A stretch of 64,000 nt of DNA from Trileptium ribeirensis (Eukaryota > Nematoda > Enoplea > Enoplida > Thoracostomopsidae): assembly GCA_030248225.1 (NCBI GenBank), contig JASANE010019514.1, positions 1-64,000 on the forward strand, written 5' to 3'. The first letter of the stretch is position 1. Every line of letters starts with the position of its first letter. Below, one piece after another: positions 56,641-64,000 of the stretch. A model generated the notes under the pieces. It was given only the letters and a program-made list of their open reading frames with translations. It did not search any database and was not told the DNA's origin. A program made the position numbers and the translations under genes.

Positions 56641-59131
56641 CTACGTGAGATGGTGAACCTGAATCGAAAACCAAGTTCTCAATAACCTTGAAAATTTCAG
56701 CCTGGGCCGCCCTGTAGTTGCTGTAGCGGCTACTACTGCAAAGAAACTGCTGTGTTTGACGTTCCAGTTTGTGCGTTTATTTTTTTAATTACTCTTGATA
56801 TCCTTTTTAGTTTCCCTCACTATTAATACGCCACAACTGTTACATGATGCGATTACGAAAGCAACTGACGTTGTGGAAACTGTCTACAAACAGTATATTT
56901 GCAGAGTTCCTGAAAGTTTTCTAGCCGTGTGAGAGCAGCTATTGAGAAAGGGCCTAATTTGGTTACAGATCGAAACGGTATGGGCAACAGTGCTGCCGAT
57001 GGAAGCAGTACCCTAGCTATATGATGGAGAATTAGCGTTGTTAACCAAGCTAAGTTAGGATGTCCGTCATCTGGAGGAACCGGAAGCGCATCAGCCACCT
57101 GGAGACACTCCCTAAACGGAAAACTAAAGTACAATTTTGTAACAATTGTAAGGGTCCTCTGTAATTGCATACAGACCGTTATTTCGTTAAAATTACGAAA
57201 TGAATTCAACAAAAATTCTCGTTCAGAATTTATCTATCGGTATCCGTAGTTTAGCGAAGAAGAAAGTGGGCTACGTGATCTATGAACTCAGTTTGTGCGC
57301 ATTATATTGTTCGCGTTCATGAAATAACATGCTGAGTCGCATTGCTGTTTTTGCGATATATGAGTTGCGGCAATAATATCACCAGAATGACAGTTTCAAG
57401 TGTGGCTTTCCCTAAGTCGTAAAATGGTGGAGCCTACGTGTCCGCATGCATAGGGTAAATTCATGATTTTGTGAACGGGTATCGATTTTGAGACTGTGAA
57501 CTGACTTGATAAAAGAACACCTCACGTGTAGCACATGAAGCAGACTTAATACAATATCATAATCTTGTCAATTTCTGCCCTGTAGCCTGGGGTATCCGCC
57601 CTTATGGCACCCAAGTTTTGGGTACATAAATTTTTTATTCTTTCGCAGACAATAATAATGCCAGGTTCCTGAGCCAGGAGGTGCTGGCTTTGGCCACAGG
57701 GCATGACTTCTTTGGCACCTCGGTTCATTCAGGAGATTTCTGGTTGCAAATAGATTGTCAACAGCAGCGTTTTGAAAAAGACTATAGTATATAAAACGTA
57801 ACAATGCTAAAGTTAAATTTTGTAACATTTGGTTACATTTTGTAACAAGTAAAATGCCTGTGTTTATTCATGTAAAATCATGGAACAAGATTTAAACGAT
57901 TTAATTTTATGTTCACTACGTGTTCAGAAATATGTTTTAATACAAATGCTGCTGCTACAAAAGGTTCTTTCAGAACTCTAACCGTTATAATAGCCGCAAA
58001 AATATATGACGACTGCCAAAATGGTCAGAAGCATTTAGGTCTTGTTTCATGTTGTAGCATAACCAGTTACTAAATGACGGTGGTTACGCATTATCTGTGA
58101 GTTTAGGGGTTTAAAATATTTTAAACATTTCAAACTTTAACATTACATTTAGCCTACGCATGGCCATTATATATGCCTCATGAACAGATAATTATGCTGC
58201 ATAATGACATCCGAAAAAACTCGTCTATGAGCTACTAAAAATAGCGTAGAAAAATTTATTTTTTGTATAAAATTTTTATTTTAAGCCCAATTTTAATTTA
58301 TAAATTCCGTATTGAAAGGAAAAGTAGAATTTGCAATAGTAATTTTTGGTTTACACTTCCGCTTGCTTGTCTCCACATCAACGGTAAATTTACCGTCGTC
58401 ATATGTTTTTCGTGGCTATTAAACGGTTAGTGTTCTGAAAGAATCCTGCGTTTCTGCAGCATTTGTACTAAAACGTATTTCTGAACACGTAGCTAACGTA
58501 AAATTAAATTGTTCAAACGTTGTTTCATGACTTTACATTAATAAACATAATGCATTTTAAATGTTACATCGTGGTATTGTTACCTTGTGTTATTTCTATT
58601 ACATGGTCATGAGATACACTTCAAATGCAGGGGTAAATTATAGGATGTTTGAATAAATATCGCGCAATGTTTGTGTCAATTGAGGTTGTGCTTTAAAGTG
58701 GGAGAGCAAAAACAATTGTCAATATGCATTGTCAATGGGAACCAAATATTTTGCCAGTGGCCAGGAACCGGGGAGAAACACAGAAATTCTTAGAGCTCAG
58801 TTTTGATTTTTAGAGGGGGTAGTACATTCTGCTACCTCGTGGATGTCTGCAAACAAGGCTTTGTTATATAGTTTCTTCAATTGTTCGAATGTTTTGATCC
58901 AAGTCAATTTTCTGTGGCCAATGCTGAAATTTCTCTAGAATGTCAAAAAACTTAGAAGTGATGGAGCCTATATTATACAACTCGGTATTAAACGATGTAA
59001 AAATGTAAAAACCCCATACAGTCAGAACATATATACTCACTTTGAAAGTCTTTCATCAGTAATGATTTTTTCTGTAAATATGAAGGAGTCGCCAGCAACT
59101 ATTCCCAACTACCGTTGGGCTTTTAGTGCAC

Positions 59132-59165
59132 AATTAAATTAAATTAAATTAAATTAATTAAATTG
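59132..59165. repeat. (AATTA)n simple repeat
   Basis: AATTA units run head to tail for about 34 bases, ending with a shortened unit. Confidence 0.9.
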
Positions 59166-59214
59166 TTTTTAAAGAAACAATGCGGAATTTTTCACCAAAT
59201 CCAGGGCTTTGTTG

Positions 59215-59530
59215 AAAAAAGCAGAACCCATTATGCTATTTGTGCCGCAAAGATATAGTCACGTATTTAGAGCTTTTACTACTTTTGGCTATAGCCAACT
59301 AAAAGTTTGACGACACCGAAGGCCCAAACGAATTTCGGCTCGTTTCTGCATTATAATCTTGTGGCGACAAATATTATGACAGTTTATTACATAGCTAGGC
59401 ATGAAGATCTATTTCTGATTTTGCTTGTTTTACGTTTTTCGTTTGTTGTTTTTTCATTTATCATTAAATTCCAACAATTTTTACGGTAGTAGGTAATTCG
59501 CCGACTTTAGCGGTTGGTATTAACAACATG
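59215..59530 (+). repeat. Dispersed repeat, second copy of 37640-38110
   Basis: Shares GCCGCAAAGATAT, AGCTTTTACTA, TATCATTAAA, TTTTTACGGTAGTA and ATTCGCCGAC with the copy in MEAK7 intron 7, in the same order but closer together. Confidence 0.5.
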
Positions 59531-60061
59531 AAACTATGTGTTGAATTTTGGATTGTTCTTGCAATTTGTAGTGACTGATAAAAGGCAACATCGTTTCCAA
59601 CAAAGCTTGCATATAATTCTAAATTCTGTGAAAATTTCTATTTCTCGTATAGCTCGTTCAATACGTGCTTTATGATTGTTGAAGAAATACGGAAAAATTC
59701 CTTGAATAAGATATGCTACAAAAAACTGAATAATTTTAAATTAGCCATCGACAAAGTACGCCTGTCAAGTGTCAACTTCTGCAATTACTTACTCTGACAA
59801 TATAAAACATGGTGGAACGGAATTCTTTGTCAGCGTAGAATATGAACAAAGTAAGTAGTAAAGTAAAGTGGTCGACTGTAGGAGGCAACCCTAAAGCTCC
59901 ACTTTTGTTAACAGTCACCACGAGGGTGTGGGTGGGCGCCACTCCTATCAGAACCATATGACACTAAATCGCTGGCCCGTTCGTTTAACTCCATATATCA
60001 TCTATAAACGCTGAACACCAAGCTGGGAAAACATGTGTTGTTTTTAAAGTCTTGTATGGCG

Positions 60062-60138
60062 CGGCAGAGGTAAGGCTTGAACCAGCTTCTTCTCGCACTA
60101 AAGCGGATGCTCTACCATTAGGCTACGGGGCTAAAATC
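60062..60138 (-). repeat. tRNA-like sequence (SINE head or tRNA pseudogene)
   Basis: On the minus strand, GTAGCCTAATGGTAGAGCATCC is a good A box and D arm, and GCTGGTTCAAGCC a good B box. The anticodon stem is mismatched and the acceptor AGCCCCG has no partner downstream, so a working tRNA is unlikely. Confidence 0.5.
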
Positions 60139-60756
60139 AACAGTTATTTGCTTTGTGTAGATTGGGATACAGTGGTTTATATAGCGTTTTTCGGTCCAAG
60201 AAAAATGGAATAGTTTTACACAAATTTTAAATCATGCTTGCTCTCAATATGTACCTGAAAAAGGTAAGTTTCTATTCCAGATCTAAATATGCAAAACATA
60301 TTTAAGATGTGCTAAACCAAAAACGTAAACTGTGGTGATTAGGAAAACTCTCGAACGATTTTACCGCATATAAAGAGAATAGTTAAACATGCCCTCAAAA
60401 GGCGTTCTTTCCATTAAACAGAATCTCGAACGCAAATTAATGAAGTCGATAAATTTGCATTTGCGTGTTCAAATGCGTTAATATTCGCTGTTCCCCTAAA
60501 GCCAGTGTATGTCCTATTCTAAATCAATCCGAGGAGCTACCGTAACGCAGATGTAACATTTTTGCTAAGACTTTTTTGGATGTGTAGGTTGATGATGATG
60601 CCAAAATTTTATTTATCGATCAATGTGTTAATAATCATACTCTCAGATTGGTTTCTTTCACTCCACACATGGTGTATAAACACGTGTGCAGATTTAAAGC
60701 AAGAAACAGCCATTCTGATGGCTTCTCAGATATTTTTGCACCAAAAGAAAGACACT

Positions 60757-61051
60757 ATTTACTTTCCTCTCGCGCACATCTTTGAACGAAGCTTTATTAA
60801 TGGAATGTTGCCTAACACATGGCTCTCTGCCGATGTTGTGGCTGTTTTTCAGAAAGGACGTGCTTCGAATTCAATGGATTACGGACGTATTTCACTAACA
60901 TCTAATATTTCAAAACTTATGAAGAGGATAATTAAAGTCTTTAGTAAACCATTTGAGATCATATAACTTGCTAATTGAATATTAACACAGCTTCCTATCG
61001 CGAAATTCAATTACTACTCAGCTGCTAGAGGCCCTAAACCATTGGGCCAAG
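60757..61051 (+). pseudogene. LINE (non-LTR retrotransposon) reverse-transcriptase fragment
   Basis: The frame that opens at 60562 gains RT character from about 60757: LAHIFERSFINGMLP, then NTWLSADVVAVFQKG, then DYGRISLTSNISKLMKRII. These are the N-terminal finger motifs (W..A.V..IFKKG, YRPISLTS) of CR1/L2/Jockey-like LINEs, with YRPIS altered to YGRIS. After a stop and frameshift the next RT block follows at about 60989-61051 (SFLSRNSITTQLLEALNHW). The catalytic YADD part and the rest of the element are absent, so this is a dead fragment. Confidence 0.85.
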
Positions 61052-61334
61052 TGACAGTAGACTCCTAATCTTAATGTTATGCAGTCTTGCACCTTAATCT
61101 TAATCGTTCTTAAATGCAATCTTAATGGTTGCCGTGACCTTATAGATTTTATCATAATTTTTAATCATTTATCATCGTCAAAATTATTCGTTCCCGAACT
61201 TCTTGACTTTACTACATAATGATTTGATTAGACTTACTGGTGTGGATCTTTATTCACAAAACAGTGCATGATTAAAACATAATATATATGCCCAAAATAT
61301 TTCTACTGCACACAACAAAAGTACTAAACACATT

Positions 61335-61650
61335 TATCAATTTTACTGACCCAATAGTTGCCTTCGCTCTTTTGCTACTTAATACAATTCAGCGTAGTGC
61401 ATTATATCAGCTCGTTGCGTAGTGAGCGTTTGGCTACGTGTTGTTATTTGCTATTCGCTCGTATTGTGAAGCGCCTTAACAGTAAATATGCATTGTGTCG
61501 ATACATCTTGTCAACCCTTTAACTGATGTAGTTACCCTCGCTCTGGTGCTGCTTAATACAATACAGCGTAGTGCATTATATCAACGCGTTGAGTAGTGAG
61601 CGTTTGGCTACGGCTTGTTATTTGCTCGTATTGCGAAGCGCCTTAACGAT
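61335..61650 (+). repeat. Two-unit tandem duplication (174-bp period)
   Basis: AATACAATTCAGCGTAGTGC at 61381 and AATACAATACAGCGTAGTGC at 61555 begin matching stretches, with GTAGTGAGCGTTTGGCTACG and TTGTTATTTGCT..TCGTATTG.GAAGCGCCTTAAC in both. Confidence 0.85.
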
Positions 61651-61661
61651 GCGAGCAATAA

Positions 61662-61735
61662 TGCCGTTATACGTCATTGGTTAGCGGGCGTAACTGTAAC
61701 GCAAACAACCCGGATTCTTGCCCCCGCGCCCCCAG
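61662..61735 (+). repeat. tRNA-like SINE head
   Basis: CATTGGTTAGCGGGCGTAAC followed by GTAACGCAAACAACCC and GGATTCTTGCCCCCGCGCC looks like a tRNA D arm, anticodon arm (CGT/ACG stem) and a mutated B box. No proper acceptor stem is present. Confidence 0.45.
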
Positions 61736-62616
61736 CACTTTCAACTCAAATCAAAATGCGAAGTAATTCATGAATTAATGGGATAAAATGCTTGAAACCA
61801 TATTCTGGCCTTCTGTGTACCTATCAATGCATAGGGAAAAGTCATTTAGCGCACCGTTTTATGCGGTTCGTTGACAAAATACTCGCTATGCAGAAACTTT
61901 AATAATCAGTTCTCAGAGAATTACGTCGCCTTTCTGTGTTCCTTGTGCTACCTTATATTTTATGCGATCAAAAACACAATTCTTACACGTACATAACTAG
62001 CAAATGAACGAGTCTTGGCAATTCACTATCAGCGCTGTTGGCATTAAATATCGAATTAACTACCGGAGGCACTCAGCTGTGATTCCCAATCGGGTAAGGA
62101 TATTTTAACAGTACACTAAAATCTATTTCAAGAGTAAAAACATTTAAATTGAATGTACCAGATAATATTTGTCACGCTTGGATTAAAACCCTTTAAAATT
62201 TCATGGTTACCAGTAGGTGTATTTAAGCTTTATTTCTAATTTTATATGAGACATCTTCAACTTGACATTTTAGAAACTGCAACCCAACAGATGGATAAAC
62301 TGATAAAGCAATTTTGATATTTTGCCTGACTGGTTTGGCGCTTTTACTGCTGACGTGCGTTGATTTTAGTGCTTGCATATATTTGTTGTAATATTGCCCC
62401 TACATCATCATGTGTTACAACAACGTACACGTTTAAAATATTTATGCAACACTTTGACGAATATAATGCCAACTATGCATTCCCGCTTTCCCTAATTTAG
62501 TAGACAAATCGTGCACTTAGTTTAAGAAAAGTAAATTGTGAATAATTTAAATTTCCGAAATTAACTTAGCAAACAATGTTTGATAGCACAATTTAGTGCA
62601 ACCTGGCTTCTCTAAA

Positions 62617-62837
62617 TAGGGGGATCTGGGAGATATTCCGGCCTCCTCTTAGGTTTCCCCAGTTAATGCCTCCAGCTCCCTCAGGTACTTTCTTGTTCCA
62701 CTAAAGGTTACCAAATTTTTGACTGAAGGGCTAAACAATATGCGAATTTTTTACAATTGTGGCTAAAAATTCCCAAATTGTTCCCTGTGGCGCTAAAAAT
62801 CCACAGACTCCCAGATGACCTGGGAGAATCGCCCCTG
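62617..62837. mobile_element. Small TIR-like element related to 4760-4960
   Basis: AGGGGGATCTGGGAG near the left end and CTCCCAGATGACCTGGGAG with CGCCCCT near the right are partly inverted. The interior with TAAACAATATGCGAATT matches the copy in the coding relic at 4760-4960. Confidence 0.45.
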
Positions 62838-63470
62838 GCATGTTCGGCTTCGCTAATTCCGAATTCGGGTGATCCAACAGCTCATGCCTCCAGGTTTAGT
62901 TTAGGTAGTTTGGAGAAACCAAGCATATAACAAAGCAATTTGGCATCAAACAAATCTATCCAAATTTAGGTATTTTTGGCAGTCATAGGATTAAGAGTTC
63001 GTTGCTTTTTGAAAATAGACACTCCAAGCCGTCGCTTTGTATTTAACCATGCCGAACATGATGCGATGCATCTGGTTGTGACAAAGTTGACTTCGTTTGA
63101 AGACGCCTGAACAATTTGAGCTTTATTCAGCTTTATAGCAAGATACTTATTATACTTTTACGACCACTGTCCAGCTGCAATACTAGCAAACATTCATGTA
63201 GTCAAAATTTTGAAAATTTTAATTTTGAGATATCAGGGTGTTTAGAACTTGCACCGTATAACAAAAATTTAGGCGAAACATGTATAAATACGGTGAAAAT
63301 TACGAAAAATGGGGGTAAAGGCGACAAAAATGGTTGTCGGCGAGGAGGGGGATGTCATCAAGTTTTTTCAGCGCCCCCCTCTCCGAGATCTCGGGTGTCA
63401 GCATGTATGTTATATAAGCTTGCAAATGAAAGTAAATGTTTGTAATAACATTCGGGCGTAACAAATAGCA

Positions 63471-63660
63471 TGTAACAACATTAGCAATGTCGTTACATAC
63501 AAGCGCTTATTTGTAACAACGTACGAATGTTCTTACGCATAAGCGCTTTTATGTAACAACATTAGCAATGTCGTTACATACAAGCGCTTCTGCGTAACAA
63601 CGTGCGAATGTTGTTACGCAGAAACTGTTTTGCGTAACAACTCACGAAGGTTGTTACATA
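63471..63660. repeat. Array of five palindromes, 39-41 bp period
   Basis: Hairpin units start at 63471, 63512, 63552, 63592 and 63631. Stems are GTAACAAC-type and loops alternate between ATTAGCAAT and GTGCGAAT types. The first and third are identical (TGTAACAACATT..AATGTCGTTACA). The fourth has perfect 10-bp arms (GCGTAACAAC/GTTGTTACGC). Spacers carry AAGCGCTT in three of four gaps. Confidence 0.85.
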
Positions 63661-64000
63661 CTGTCGAATGTAATGTTTTCGTACACACGTGTGTGTATGT
63701 TGACGATGTCGAGTAAGCGCACAGATTTCTCTGTGAACGACGTATAATTATTAATCATTATTCTTTACAGTTCACCCAGGCAATATAATTAATTTTCATT
63801 AAACACTTTATTGTGTCAATGAGAATTTCGAATGGGGCTAAACAAGCCACTGCCCGTGCGATTAATTGAACTCGGGTTGCGAATGAATAACAGCATGCAA
63901 GCAAACGCACGCTACGCAACAAACTGAGTTCATTACAATACCTCGTATTGTATAAAGTTGCCGTAGAGCAACGACATGCATGAAGCTGCTCTATTTGTCC

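Larger units (their letters stand above)
56720..60560. other. Intergenic, no supported gene
   Basis: 56930-57130 is GC-richer and open in one frame apart from a stop (TGA near 57022); it could be decayed coding sequence of unknown type. 57575-57730 holds short GC-rich inverted pieces. An (AATTA)n run is at 59132-59165 and the 37640-type repeat at 59215-59530. The rest shows nothing. Confidence 0.5.
61060..64000. other. Intergenic, no supported gene
   Basis: Besides the repeats listed separately, 61740-62610, 62840-63430 and 63680-64000 show nothing. The 109-codon frame at 63116-63445 has no recognisable domain. Confidence 0.5.

Noticed and set aside
60062..60138. Functional tRNA gene on the minus strand
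   Set aside because: A and B boxes are good, but the anticodon and acceptor stems do not pair.
63471..63660. CRISPR-like array
   Set aside because: The repeated units are palindromes with similar spacers, not identical repeats with unique spacers, and the DNA is eukaryotic.

Overview
This window looks like nuclear DNA from an animal, probably an AT-rich, repeat-loaded invertebrate genome. The evidence is a spliced animal-type gene with GT-AG introns, an intact ribosomal protein gene, several families of small inverted-repeat transposons, tRNA-headed SINE-like pieces, a LINE reverse-transcriptase fragment and a hAT transposase relic. There are no operons, rRNAs or CRISPR arrays. I cannot name the species.

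The main content is one large plus-strand gene, assembled here by hand from ten coding exons (6618 to 44076, 37.5 kb). All nine introns are GT-AG and every exon junction keeps the reading frame, giving a 452-residue protein. It starts with an N-myristoylation signal (MGNFDSK), carries a TLDc domain at about residues 236-383 and ends in a conserved tail. This matches MEAK7 (TLDC1), the lysosome-associated mTOR-pathway protein, in domain order and in length. The second gene is RPL28 (ribosomal protein eL28) at 53906-54340, an uninterrupted 144-codon frame.

Layout: 1-6250 is a decayed former coding region with many frameshifts, including a PHD-finger-like piece, split by a 377-bp transposon. 6618-44076 is MEAK7, whose introns hold most of the repeats: CAGGG-ended hAT-type MITEs with 8-bp target duplications (introns 2 and 3), a 143-bp tandem array (intron 2), a higher-order satellite-like array (intron 3), a nearly identical 0.8-kb/0.4-kb X-Z-X duplication (introns 4 and 6), and MITEs pressed against exon 9. 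44077-53905 is intergenic with dispersed repeats. RPL28 follows, then a hAT transposase relic (56127-56640), a LINE RT relic (60757-61051), and a closing stretch with a duplicated 174-bp unit, another MITE and a row of five regularly spaced palindromes (63471-63660).

The two host genes have no obvious functional link. I found no new multi-gene system. The points most worth checking are the split MEAK7 model, the recent X-Z-X duplication inside it, the intronless RPL28, and the periodic palindrome array.
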